NCBI RefSeq assembly: GCF_009709675.1
Contig: NZ_WMLB01000025.1
Coordinates: forward strand, 288,305 to 352,304
Direction: 5' to 3'
DNA: 64,000 bases
Source: Agromyces bracchium
GTDB taxonomy: Bacteria > Actinomycetota > Actinomycetes > Actinomycetales > Microbacteriaceae
Shown here: positions 28,456 to 36,680 of the stretch, one piece after another
How positions within the stretch are numbered: the first letter of the stretch is position 1
Layout: the number at the start of each line of letters is the position of its first letter
The notes under the pieces: generated by a model
What the model saw: only the letters and a program-made list of their open reading frames with translations
Databases searched by the model: none
What the model was told of the DNA's origin: nothing
Position numbers and translations under genes: made by a program

Positions 28456-28655
28456 AGCTTCGTCTCCCCCGGTGCGTTCCGTCGGTAGGGCGTCGGATTT
28501 CACCGCCGAAGAGACCGGCGGGTCGGGCATACGCTAACACGCCGTTTCGGGGCCCCCGAAATGGGGAGCGGTCCCCACCGGCGACCGATGCGGAGAGGAT
28601 CCCCCGCAGCGCACGGACGCGAATCGGAGATGGACCTCCGGCGTCGGACACCCCG

Positions 28656-29378
28656 TCAGGCGTCGCCCGCTGCGCCCCCGCCGCCGCCGGCGCCGGCTCC
28701 GTCGAGCAGCTCCAGGTCCTCCGCGCTCACCAGGCGGGTCGCCACCGCGTACTCGACGAGCCGGGCCCGCCGGTTCACGGCGAGCCTGCCGCGGCCGCCC
28801 CGCAGGCCGTCGACGCCGATCTTGTCGAGCTTCTCGCACACGTTGTCGAGCTTGCGGTTGAACGTCGTCATGCTCCAGCCGAGCCGTGCGGCCGCCTCGG
28901 CCGAGGACGGCACCGTCGCGCGGCCGGCGCTCGGCTGCGAGAGCACGTGCTCGGCGAGCGCGACGATCAGCAGCCGCTGGCTGGTCGTGAGCGTGACCGG
29001 CAGGATCGTCGTGCCGCCGTCGGCGGGCGCGGCGGTGAGCGAGGTGTTGTAGAAGTCCTCCTCGGCGTGCACCGTGAAGTCGTAGGTCGTGGCGCCCGCG
29101 CTGAACATGACGTGGACCGTCTTGAACACGAGCGGGAGCTTCGCCCCCGGCGCCACCCACGACTGCACGCTCCCCGTGGCATCCGACACCGTCGCGGCGA
29201 GCAGCTGGCCGACGTTCGAGAGCCACCACAGGCCGAACTCGCTCGAGAGGGTCAGGAACGTGCGGTGCAAGTACGGGTTGTCGTCGATCGTCAGGTCGGA
29301 CTCGCGCCCGATCGTGAACGTGCTCCCGGCCTCGACCGTGTACCACTCGCCGCAGTACTCGACGCGGAGCGGCCTCAC
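28656..29378 (-). CDS. FHA domain fused to a C-terminal helix-turn-helix
   Basis: A 240-residue protein. An N-terminal FHA-like domain (about 15-110) has FTIGRESDLTIDDNPYLHRTFLTL. The C-terminal part (about 125-205) has TTSQRLLIVALAEHVL and SSAEAAARLGWSMTTFNRKLDNVCEKL, which looks like a winged helix-turn-helix of regulator type. It ends in a Gly/Ala tail. The GTG at 29378 overlaps the kinase stop (GTGA). It may be a DNA-binding regulator switched by phosphothreonine recognition, but DNA binding is inferred. Confidence 0.7.
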   Translation of the reverse strand: MRPLRVEYCGEWYTVEAGSTFTIGRESDLTIDDNPYLHRTFLTLSSEFGLWWLSNVGQLLAATVSDATGSVQSWVAPGAKLPLVFKTVHVMFSAGATTYDFTVHAEEDFYNTSLTAAPADGGTTILPVTLTTSQRLLIVALAEHVLSQPSAGRATVPSSAEAAARLGWSMTTFNRKLDNVCEKLDKIGVDGLRGGRGRLAVNRRARLVEYAVATRLVSAEDLELLDGAGAGGGGGAAGDA

Positions 29379-31108
29379 GACGTGCACCCCGTGACCGGGT
29401 CGGAGGTCTTGCTGCCGCGCTGCACCTGCACCTCGATGCACACGGTCTGCCCGGCCGCGACGCCGTCGACGACGATCTCGGGCCCGTCGGCGACGGCGGT
29501 CGAACCCGAACCGTCAGCACGCTGCCACCGGTAGCGGTCGCCGTCCTCCGCGTCGTCGTGGCGCACGGCGAAGACCGCGCGGCCGTCGGCGATCGCGCCC
29601 GGCTCGACCTCGGGCGCGGGGACGGTCGCGGCGACCACCGCGTCCTCCGACGTGGTCGGCGAGTCGTCGGCCTCGTCGTCAGGACCCCCCAGCGTGCCGC
29701 CGAGCAGGAGCGCCCCGCTCACCGCGACGATGACCGCGATGCCGGCCACGGCCGTGATGATCCCGGCGATCGCGCGCCGGCCGCCCCTCGGGACCTCCTC
29801 GGGGCGAGGCGCGTCGCCGGCGCGGCGTCCGGGCGCGGCAAGGGTCGCGCCCTCGACGGGCTCGCTCACCGTCGCGACCGAGCGCGTGGGCCGGATCACC
29901 GTGCCGTCCTCCACGGGCGCCGACCCCGGCGCCGGGATCGCCTGCGCCGCGACCTGGCGCACGCCGCGGACGTGCGTCGCGTCGGCGCCGACCTCGGTGG
30001 CCGCGATCCGCGGCGCGACGAGATCGGATGACGCGCCCGCCGCACCCCCGGCCGCCCAAGGGCCGGACGCCGGAAGGCCGGCTTCGACGACCCGCACCGA
30101 CCGCGCGCGGGTCGCGGGCTCGTCGTCGGATCCCGGCTCGGGCCCGCCCGGCGCGTCGCCCGCGCCCGCGGCCTCGACGAGGTTCGGCACCTCGATCCCG
30201 GTCACCGAGTAGCCGAGCTCGAGCTCGATGCGCTGCAGCGCCCGACCGAGTTCCACGGCGCTCTGGAACCGGTCCTCCCGACGCACGGCCATGCCGGTCG
30301 CGAGCACCGATTCGAGGCTCGCCGGCACGTCGTCCCGGCCGATCGGCGTGATCCGGCCGCGTTCGATGCGACCGATGAGGTCGAGCGGGCCGTTCGACCG
30401 GCCCGGCACCTCGAACGGCGTCCGCCCCGCGAGCAGCGTGTGCACGGTCGCGGCGAGCGCGAACACGTCGCTGCGCGTGTCGGGTCGCGGGTCGTCCTCG
30501 AACATCTCGGGCGGCGACCACGGCACGCTCATGCCCACGGCCGCGCGGTCGGAGCCGGTCCCCGAGCCGGTCGCCGCGGCATCCCCCGTGAAGCTCATCG
30601 TGTGGACCGGCAGGTCGCCCTCGAGGTCGGAGGAGATGCCGAAGTCGCTGAGGGCGGGCCATCCGTAGTCGTTGGTCAGCACGTTCGCAGGCTTGATGTC
30701 GCGGTGCAGGATCCCGGCGGCGTGAGCGGTCGCGACCGCTCCGGAGAGGCGGATGCCGGTGCGCAGCGCGTCCTCGACCGACAGCGCCTGCCGCTTGTAC
30801 CGCTCCGACAGGCTCGGCCCCGAGCAGTACTCCATGACGAAGTACGGGCGACCGTCGGCCGAGACATCCGCGTGGAAGATCGTGACGATGAACGGGTGCG
30901 CTGACAGGCGCGCCATGAGGTTCGCCTCGGCGACGAACTGCGCACGGGTCGAGGCGTCGATGTCGTCGGCGAGGAGCACCTTCACGGCGACCTTGCGGCG
31001 CGGCAGTCGCTGCTCGTACAGGTAGACGTCGGCGAAGCCGCCGGATCCGAGGAGGCCGAGGTGGGTGTAGCCGGGCAGCTCCGGCGGCGCGGCGGGCGGG
31101 CGTCGCAT
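29375..31108 (-). CDS. Membrane-anchored serine/threonine protein kinase
   Basis: A 577-residue Hanks-type kinase. The Gly loop is GSGGFADVYLY (21-31), the ATP lysine is Lys43 in VAVKVLL, the catalytic loop is HRDIKPANVL (135-144) and DFG is 155-157; SVPWSPPEMF takes the APE position. After the kinase domain comes a roughly 150-residue disordered linker, one membrane helix (about residues 447-471) and a short outer domain ending in a Cys pair. No PASTA repeats are present, unlike PknB. It is coupled by single-base or GTGA overlaps to FHA genes on both sides. Confidence 0.92.
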   Translation of the reverse strand: MRRPPAAPPELPGYTHLGLLGSGGFADVYLYEQRLPRRKVAVKVLLADDIDASTRAQFVAEANLMARLSAHPFIVTIFHADVSADGRPYFVMEYCSGPSLSERYKRQALSVEDALRTGIRLSGAVATAHAAGILHRDIKPANVLTNDYGWPALSDFGISSDLEGDLPVHTMSFTGDAAATGSGTGSDRAAVGMSVPWSPPEMFEDDPRPDTRSDVFALAATVHTLLAGRTPFEVPGRSNGPLDLIGRIERGRITPIGRDDVPASLESVLATGMAVRREDRFQSAVELGRALQRIELELGYSVTGIEVPNLVEAAGAGDAPGGPEPGSDDEPATRARSVRVVEAGLPASGPWAAGGAAGASSDLVAPRIAATEVGADATHVRGVRQVAAQAIPAPGSAPVEDGTVIRPTRSVATVSEPVEGATLAAPGRRAGDAPRPEEVPRGGRRAIAGIITAVAGIAVIVAVSGALLLGGTLGGPDDEADDSPTTSEDAVVAATVPAPEVEPGAIADGRAVFAVRHDDAEDGDRYRWQRADGSGSTAVADGPEIVVDGVAAGQTVCIEVQVQRGSKTSDPVTGCTS

Positions 31109-32370
31109 CAGCGCGTCACCACCTGGATGCTCCAGCCGCCGCCGAGGTCGATGACGGTGTCGGGCAGCACCGGGGTCGCCTCCGACGGGCGCAGCCGCAG
31201 CGGCGGCTGGCCGGGCGCGACGACCTGGGTGCCGTTGCGCGAGTCGAGGTCGGTGACGACGACGGTGCCGCCCTCGACGGCGACGCGCAGATGCGTGCGC
31301 GAGATGTCGGGGTCGCCCGCGCCGATGACGACGGGCCTCGGCACGCGGGTGCCGGCGACGCGGCCGATCGCGGGCGCGCGCCCGAGCACGAGTTCGCCGA
31401 CGATCGGCTCGATCGACCCGTCGGGCATGCGCAGCGCGAGCGGGGGCGACGTGGGGGCGGATGCCGCGGGCTCGCGGACCACGTCGGCGTCGCGCCGCTC
31501 GCGGAGGCGGCGGAGGTCGGCGGCGGCCACCGTCAGCCCGTCGTGGTCGCCGAGCGCCGGCGCGGCGGGCCCGGTCGCCGGCGCCGGGGGCGCGGCGGGC
31601 TCGGGCCGGGCGGGCGGAGCGGAGCCGAAGTCGGGCGGGACGATCACGGGCGCCACGACGGACGCATCGGTCGACGGAGGCTGCGAGGCGACCGCGGCGG
31701 CGCCGACACGGGAGGGCTCGTGTCGGTCGAAGGTCGGCCGCTCGGTCCGGGAGACGCCGACGATCGTGTCTTCCGGCACCATGGTGCGCTCGTCGGGAAC
31801 GACGGGCTCGGCCGCGAGCTCCGAGGACGCGGCGTCCACGGCGGGTTCGACGGGAGCCACCGGCTCGGCCGCGCGCTCGGTCGGCCGCTCAGCGGCCGCG
31901 ACGACCGGTGCGGGTCGCGCCGTCGCGCCTCCGACGCTCCACTCGACGACGGATGCCGCGACCACGCCCTCGAGGATCGGCAGCCGCGTCGCCTCTTCGG
32001 CATCCTCGCCGCCCGCGACGACCACCCGGGCGTCGGGGCGACCCTCGACGGCGCGCTCCTGCCACGTCGAGACCCCGGCCGCGGACACCTCGACCTCGCC
32101 CAGCGTCACGCGGAGATCGCCGCGCACGAGCGCCCGGGCGATTCCCGTCGCGGGTTCGCGCACCACGAGCGCGAAGCTCGGCGCGGCCGTGATGCCCGAG
32201 CCGGCCAACCGGTCGATGACGTGCGCGGCGGCGTCGCCGTCGAGGCGGGGCCAGAGCGCCAGCAGGTCGTCGCGGCGCTCGGCCGGCAGCACCAGCATCG
32301 CCTCGTCGCGCACCGCGGTCAGCCAGCGACCGCCGTGGTCGGGCAGGTACTCCGCCACGTCATCCCCCAT
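31108..32370 (-). CDS. FHA domain protein with long disordered linker
   Basis: A 420-residue protein. The N-terminal about 110 residues are a folded region of unknown type (EYLPDHGGRWLTAVRDEAMLVLP). An Ala/Pro/Glu-rich linker follows, containing threonines such as ERTMVPEDTIVG that could be kinase targets. The C-terminal FHA domain (about 335-420) has LVLGRAPA, DISRTHLRV and DLDSRNGTQV. The ATG at 32370 overlaps the phosphatase gene by 11 bases; an in-frame GTG at 32358 with GGGGGA upstream is an alternative. Likely adaptor or substrate of the neighbouring kinase. Confidence 0.8.
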   Translation of the reverse strand: MGDDVAEYLPDHGGRWLTAVRDEAMLVLPAERRDDLLALWPRLDGDAAAHVIDRLAGSGITAAPSFALVVREPATGIARALVRGDLRVTLGEVEVSAAGVSTWQERAVEGRPDARVVVAGGEDAEEATRLPILEGVVAASVVEWSVGGATARPAPVVAAAERPTERAAEPVAPVEPAVDAASSELAAEPVVPDERTMVPEDTIVGVSRTERPTFDRHEPSRVGAAAVASQPPSTDASVVAPVIVPPDFGSAPPARPEPAAPPAPATGPAAPALGDHDGLTVAAADLRRLRERRDADVVREPAASAPTSPPLALRMPDGSIEPIVGELVLGRAPAIGRVAGTRVPRPVVIGAGDPDISRTHLRVAVEGGTVVVTDLDSRNGTQVVAPGQPPLRLRPSEATPVLPDTVIDLGGGWSIQVVTR

Positions 32371-33232
32371 TCCCGCGCGGCGTGGTCTCCTCGACCGCCG
32401 CCGCGATGCCATCACCTCGGTCGCGCGTCGTGCCGTCCTCGTCGGCGGCGCCGCCGAGATCGGACTCCACCACGATCGCGCTCACGTTGTCGCGCGCGCC
32501 GGCCGCCAGCGCGGCATCCACCAGTTCCCCGGCGAGCCCGGCCGCGTGCATCGAGTGGCCCGCCAGGATCCGCCCGATCTCGACGTCGCCGATCTCCTTC
32601 GACAGGCCGTCGGAGCAGACGAGGAAGACCTGGCGGCCCGTCGCCGGGACAAGCCACACGTCGGGCTCGACGTGCGCGTCGGCGCCGATCGCGCGCGTGA
32701 TCACGTTCCGATCGGGATGCCGCTCCGCGTCCTCCGCGCGGAGGAGCCCCGCGTCGACCATCTCCTGCACGGCCGAGTGGTCGACGCTCACCTGCTCGAG
32801 CCGCCGGCCGTCCCAGGCGTAGACCCTCGAGTCGCCGACGTTGAACACCATCCAGTGCACGCCGCGGCCGTCCCCCGCGTCGACGAGCGCGATCCCCGAG
32901 ACGGTCGTGCCGGCCACCGCTGTGCCCTCGTCACCCTCGTCGGAGAGCGCCCGGACCACGTCGTTCGAGCTGTGGATCGCGTCGAGCATGCGCTCGGGGG
33001 TCGACGGCGCGCCCGCGTCGAGGTGCCGCCGGAACGTGTCGACCACGGCGCGGCTCGCGGCGTCGCCGCGGGCGTGGCCGCCCATGCCGTCCGCGACGAG
33101 GTAGACGGGCGGCTGCGCGAGCAGCGAATCCTCGTTCACCGTGCGGACGTTGCCGACGTGGGTGCGGGCGCTGTGCGCGATCCGCGCCGATCCCGTGGGG
33201 ATGGGCACGACACCGCTGCCGTCAGACGTCAC
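32360..33232 (-). CDS. PP2C-family serine/threonine phosphatase
   Basis: A 290-residue soluble metal-dependent phosphatase, the opposing partner of the kinase at 29375-31108. Metal-binding motifs are ARTHVGNVRTVNEDS, LVADGMGGHARGD, NVGDSRVYAW, LVCSDGLSKEI and ARDNVSAIVVE. Start GTG at 33232, with GAGAGGA about 10 bases upstream. It is the first gene of the signalling cluster. The last 30 residues are an Arg/Glu-rich tail. Stop overlaps the next gene. Confidence 0.92.
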   Translation of the reverse strand: MTSDGSGVVPIPTGSARIAHSARTHVGNVRTVNEDSLLAQPPVYLVADGMGGHARGDAASRAVVDTFRRHLDAGAPSTPERMLDAIHSSNDVVRALSDEGDEGTAVAGTTVSGIALVDAGDGRGVHWMVFNVGDSRVYAWDGRRLEQVSVDHSAVQEMVDAGLLRAEDAERHPDRNVITRAIGADAHVEPDVWLVPATGRQVFLVCSDGLSKEIGDVEIGRILAGHSMHAAGLAGELVDAALAAGARDNVSAIVVESDLGGAADEDGTTRDRGDGIAAAVEETTPRGNGG

Positions 33233-33342
33233 GTGATCGGGTCCTCTCTGGGCAGGGCAGAGTTCACGCCGTGGGGCGCAGACGCTCCACGCTAGCAAGC
33301 GCTCGCCGCGCTCGCGTCACCAGCACCCCGAGGCGGCGACGC

Positions 33343-34410
33343 TCAGCGCTGGACGGAGGAGCTGTCGGCGTCGCGATCCCGCTCGGTGTCGCCCTCCTCG
33401 GTGAAGTGCGGGATCTCCTCGCCGAGCGTGTGCCCGCGACGCCGGGCGTCGAGGTTGGCCTTGACGAGGCTCGCCACGGTCGCGACCGCCATGGCGCCGA
33501 TGATCACCGCGAGCGAGGTCCAGGTCGAGATGTCGGGCGCCCACTCGATGTGCTCGCCGCCGTTGATGAACGGCAGCTCGTTCTCGTGCATCGCGTGCAG
33601 CACGAGCTTCACGCCGATGAACGCGAGGATGAACGCGATGCCGTACTTGAGGTACTCGAGTCGTTCGAGGAGGCCGCCGAGGAGGAAGTACAGCTGGCGC
33701 AGGCCCATGAGCGCGAACACGTTGGCCGTGAACACGATGAACGGGCTCTGGGTGATGCCGAAGATCGCGGGGATCGAGTCCAGCGCGAAGATCAGGTCAG
33801 TGGTGCCGATCGCGACGAAGACGATCAGCATCGGCGTGAAGAAGCGGCGACCGTCGATCATGGTGCGGAGCTTGATGCCGTCGTAGTCGTTGGTGATCGG
33901 CAGACGGCGGCGCAGCAGCCGGATGAGCGCCGAGTCGCCGCCCTCGTCCTCGTGGTCGCCGAACGCCTGCTGGGCCGCGGTGTAGAGCAGGAACGCGCCG
34001 AAGATGTAGAAGATCCAGCTGAAGTTCTCGATGAGCTGGGCGCCGAGCAGGATGAAGATGCCGCGGAGGATCAGGGCGAGGATGATGCCCACCATGAGCA
34101 CCTCCTGCTGGTACTTCCTCGGCACCGCGAACCTCGCCATGATGATGACGAAGACGAACAGGTTGTCGATCGAGAGGCTGTACTCGGTGAGCCAGCCCGC
34201 GAGGAACTGGGCGCCGTGCTCGGCGTCGCCGATCACGAACATCAGCCCCGCGAACACGAGCGCGAGCGCGATGTAGAACACGACCCACAGGGTCGACTCC
34301 CGGAACGACGGGACGTGCGGGCGCTTGATCACCATCAGCAGGTCGGCGACGAGGATCAGCGTCAGGACGACGAGCGAACCGACTTCGAACCAGAGGGGCA
34401 GTGCGGTCAC
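33343..34410 (-). CDS. TerC family integral membrane protein, probable Mn2+ exporter
   Basis: A 355-residue TerC/Alx-type membrane protein with about nine hydrophobic segments. Acidic motifs within membranes typical of the family are SLSIDNLFVFVIIM and FALDSIPAIFGIT. The C-terminal about 40 residues are charged. Start is GTG at 34410 with GAAAGG upstream, giving the usual TerC N-terminus; the longer upstream frame is the riboswitch leader. TerC relatives export manganese, and the yybP-ykoY leader upstream fits that role. Confidence 0.9.
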   Translation of the reverse strand: MTALPLWFEVGSLVVLTLILVADLLMVIKRPHVPSFRESTLWVVFYIALALVFAGLMFVIGDAEHGAQFLAGWLTEYSLSIDNLFVFVIIMARFAVPRKYQQEVLMVGIILALILRGIFILLGAQLIENFSWIFYIFGAFLLYTAAQQAFGDHEDEGGDSALIRLLRRRLPITNDYDGIKLRTMIDGRRFFTPMLIVFVAIGTTDLIFALDSIPAIFGITQSPFIVFTANVFALMGLRQLYFLLGGLLERLEYLKYGIAFILAFIGVKLVLHAMHENELPFINGGEHIEWAPDISTWTSLAVIIGAMAVATVASLVKANLDARRRGHTLGEEIPHFTEEGDTERDRDADSSSVQR

Positions 34411-34436
34411 GGAGGGCCTTTCGGAGGGTGCGGCAA

Positions 34437-34556
34437 GGACCGAAAGTCTCTCCCGGCGCATCGGAACGCGCCGCCACGCCCGGAGCGGCATCGACGGCGC
34501 TCGTACTGACGATCGTGGCCCGGAACCGAACGGCCCGGTGGGATACTCCCCTTCGC
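34437..34556 (-). promoter_or_regulatory. yybP-ykoY manganese riboswitch upstream of terC
   Basis: Reading toward terC, the leader contains GAAGGGGAGTA (5' ligand loop, 34544-34554), a central GATCGTCAGTACGAG and the 3' signature GGGAGAGACTTTCGG (34454-34440), whose end pairs with the 5' CGAAG to close P1. These match the conserved blocks of the yybP-ykoY class, which senses Mn2+ and often controls TerC-type exporters. The call is from motif recognition, without a covariance search. Confidence 0.78.
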
Positions 34557-34589
34557 TCGGACGAGTCTAGCGACCGCCCGCGGAAACGA

Positions 34590-34623
34590 CGAACGCCCCC
34601 GCACGGAAGTGCGGGGGCGTTCG
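34590..34623 (-). terminator. Perfect 15-bp hairpin terminator after tRNA-Glu
   Basis: CGAACGCCCCCGCAC and GTGCGGGGGCGTTCG form a perfect stem around a GGAA loop, 8 bases beyond the encoded CCA end of the tRNA. It separates the tRNA transcript from the terC leader. The stem is symmetric, so it could act in both directions. Confidence 0.75.
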
Positions 34624-34634
34624 CCTGTCATTGG

Positions 34635-34707
34635 TGACCCCAGCGGGATTTGAACCCGCGCTACCGCCGTGAGAGGGCGGCGTCCTAGGCCGCTAAACGA
34701 TGGGGCC
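34635..34707 (-). tRNA. tRNA-Glu (anticodon CTC)
   Basis: A 73-base cloverleaf begins GGCCCCATCG and ends TGGGGTCA, with CCA encoded immediately after (34634-34632). The acceptor stem pairs GGCCCCA with TGGGGTC. The anticodon arm CCGCCCTCTCACGGCGG presents CTC, and GGTTCAAATCC is the T loop. I see no integrase or attachment repeat beside it. Confidence 0.95.
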
Positions 34708-34784
34708 TCGCTGCGACGTGTTCGAGTATGGCATACGTCTCCGGCGCATTCCAAATCGAGCGGCCGGCCGGGCCCCGCACCCGC

Positions 34785-35687
34785 TCAGGCGAACACCCGG
34801 AGGGCTCCCGGCACGACCTCGACCTCGACCGGGAGCGGGCCGACGCGCTCGCCGTCGGCGTAGGCGATGATGTCGTCGGCCTCCACCCGCACCCGCCGCG
34901 CCCGCACGAACTCGACCGCCGGATGATCGACATGCTCCCCCGCGAATACGCGCGGGAACACGCCCAGCAGGCCGATGCGCGACAGGGGATGCACGATGAA
35001 CACGTCGAGCACGCCGTCGGCGAGGTCGGCGTGCGGGACGATCCGCATCCCCCCGCCGAGCGACGGGGTGTTGGCGACGGAGACGAGCATCGCGGCCTGC
35101 TCGCGCCGGACGCCGTCGATGGTGATGGCGTACCGACGCGGCCGGAACGTCGCGAGTTCGCGGAGGAGCGCGATGGTGTACCGGCTCGGACCGCGCGGAC
35201 GGGTCATCCGGTTCGCCCGCTCGTTCACGACCGCGTCGAAGCCCGCCGACAGCACGCAGGCGAACCACGTGCGCAGCTCGCCGTGCTGCATCAGCCCGAG
35301 GTCGATCGACTGCGGCGGCCGCCGGAGCGCCTCGACGAGCGCCTCGACCCCCGCTTCGGGGTCGTCGTGCGGCAGCCCGAGGGCCCGGGCGAGGTCGTTG
35401 CCCGTCCCGGCGGCGACGAGCCCCATGGGCACCTGCGAGCCCGCGAGCACGTTGACGCCGAGCGAGACCATGCCGTCGCCGCCGACGACGACGAGCCCGT
35501 CGGTGCCCGCCTCGAAGGCCGCCTGCACCTCGCGTCGGAGGAGTTCGAAGTTGTCGGCGCGCAGCACGGTGACCTCGTAGCCCTCCGCCTCCAGCCGCCG
35601 CGCGGCGGCAGGCCCGATCGACCGGTTCCGACCGAACGAGGCGCTCGGGTTCACCGCGAGCAGGAGGCGACGGGGGCCACGCGACAT
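34785..35687 (-). CDS. Diacylglycerol/lipid kinase family protein
   Basis: A 300-residue member of the YegS/DagK family, which phosphorylates diacylglycerol or related lipids. NPSASFGR starts the catalytic domain; VVVGGDGMVSLGVNVL and AAGTGNDLARALGLP are the nucleotide-binding motifs; VANTPSLGGGMRIVPHADLADGVLDV is the family C-terminal signature. The ATG at 35687 has no ribosome site, and CATGAT six bases upstream could be a leaderless -10 box. Divergent from the metallo-hydrolase gene, 61 bases away. Confidence 0.87.
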   Translation of the reverse strand: MSRGPRRLLLAVNPSASFGRNRSIGPAAARRLEAEGYEVTVLRADNFELLRREVQAAFEAGTDGLVVVGGDGMVSLGVNVLAGSQVPMGLVAAGTGNDLARALGLPHDDPEAGVEALVEALRRPPQSIDLGLMQHGELRTWFACVLSAGFDAVVNERANRMTRPRGPSRYTIALLRELATFRPRRYAITIDGVRREQAAMLVSVANTPSLGGGMRIVPHADLADGVLDVFIVHPLSRIGLLGVFPRVFAGEHVDHPAVEFVRARRVRVEADDIIAYADGERVGPLPVEVEVVPGALRVFA

Positions 35688-35748
35688 GCAGCGATCATGG
35701 CAGGGCGACCCGGTTGCGCGCACGACACGCACGGTGTTGGCTCGGAAC

Positions 35749-36393
35749 ATGCGCGTCACGAAACTCGAGCACGCCGCCCTCGTCGTCGAGCACTCCGGCG
35801 ACCGGCTGTTCGTCGACCCGGGCAAGTTCACGACCCCGATCACCGAGGCGGGCGGCGCACTCGCGGTCGTGATCACGCACCTGCACGACGACCACTGGAC
35901 CCCGGAACAGCTCGGGCGCATCCGCGACCGGAGCCCGGGCGTCCGCATCCTCGGGCCCGACGGCGTCGTCGCCGCAGCCGCCGACGCCGGCATCGAGGTG
36001 GAGCGCGTCGCGCCCGGCGACGAGGTCGAGGTCGGGCCCTTCCGGCTTCGGTTCTTCGGCGGACGGCACGCCGTCATCCACCCGTCCATCCCGGTCATCG
36101 ACAACGTCGGCGTGCTCGTGAACGACGCGCTCTACTACGCCGGCGACTCGTTCGCCGTGCCCGAGGGCGTCGAGGTCGACGCCCTCGCGGCGCCCGCCGG
36201 GGCACCTTGGATGAAGATCTCCGAGGCCATGGACTACGTCATGGCCGTCCGCCCGAAGCGCGCCTTCCCCACCCACGAGATGGTGCTCTCCCGCGCCGGG
36301 AAAGACCTCTCGAACCTCCGCCTCGCGTGGGCGGTCGAGCAGGGCGGCGGCGAGTACCTGCCCCTCGAGCCCGGCGACTCGTTCGACCTCTGA
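35749..36393 (+). CDS. MBL-fold metallo-hydrolase
   Basis: A 214-residue compact metallo-beta-lactamase-fold protein of the UlaG-like or tRNase Z-like subset. The zinc motif is THLHDDHW (HxHxDH), with further ligands in GGRHAVIH, YYAGDSF and FPTHEMV. There is no signal peptide. The substrate is unknown. Start ATG at 35749 gives MRVTKLEHAALVVE, a common start in this family. A perfect 18-base palindrome follows the stop. Confidence 0.85.
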   Translation: MRVTKLEHAALVVEHSGDRLFVDPGKFTTPITEAGGALAVVITHLHDDHWTPEQLGRIRDRSPGVRILGPDGVVAAAADAGIEVERVAPGDEVEVGPFRLRFFGGRHAVIHPSIPVIDNVGVLVNDALYYAGDSFAVPEGVEVDALAAPAGAPWMKISEAMDYVMAVRPKRAFPTHEMVLSRAGKDLSNLRLAWAVEQGGGEYLPLEPGDSFDL

Positions 36394-36398
36394 GGCGA

Positions 36399-36416
36399 CG
36401 GATGCCGCGGCATCCG
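36399..36416. terminator. Palindrome after the metallo-hydrolase gene
   Basis: CGGATGCCGCGGCATCCG is a perfect 18-base palindrome starting 5 bases after the stop codon. It could form a short hairpin, but it also contains the GGATGC word that recurs across this window, so terminator function is only one reading. Confidence 0.3.
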
Positions 36417-36492
36417 CTGTCGGACTGACACAACGCTCGGCGGCCGCACCACGCGCCGTTTGGCGGATCCCACTGAAGTTCTCCCGCGTTCA

Positions 36493-36521
36493 TTGACGAA
36501 CTCACGGAACCTCTGTCAGAT
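36493..36521 (+). promoter_or_regulatory. Putative promoter of the heptad-repeat gene
   Basis: TTGACG, a 17-base spacer and TCAGAT lie in a locally AT-richer patch 160 bases before the ATG at 36681. The -10 box matches only three consensus positions. The rest of 36417-36680 holds no gene I can support. Confidence 0.3.
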
Positions 36522-36680
36522 TCGTGCCACTTTCGGCCGCGACGGAGCGACCGTCGGCCGGATGTCACGGCCGCGGCCCTCGCGCGGACACGAGTGGCGG
36601 CGCCCCGGCACCCCGGCGCCGTCGGTCCTGCACCCCACGCACACGGGCGCCTTCGGCGCGCCGGAAACCCAGGAGACTCG

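Noticed and set aside
28456..28530. Upstream ATG at 28530 as start of the Ig-like/FN3 gene
   Set aside because: A TAGCGT box directly before that ATG would put the transcript start inside the codon, whereas GTG at 28455 has GGGGGAG eight bases upstream. The extension adds only polar residues before the membrane anchor.
33233..33342. Promoter of the PP2C-led cluster
   Set aside because: A TAGCGT box occurs in the gap, but no -35 at a proper distance was found and the spacing to the GTG is too long for a leaderless start, so no feature is listed.
34635..34707. tRNA-Glu as an integration site of a mobile element
   Set aside because: No integrase, no direct repeat of the tRNA 3' end and no shift in base composition on either side.
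34407..34754. A 115-codon minus-strand frame across the terC leader and tRNA
   Set aside because: It overlaps the riboswitch, terminator and tRNA, which explain the sequence better.
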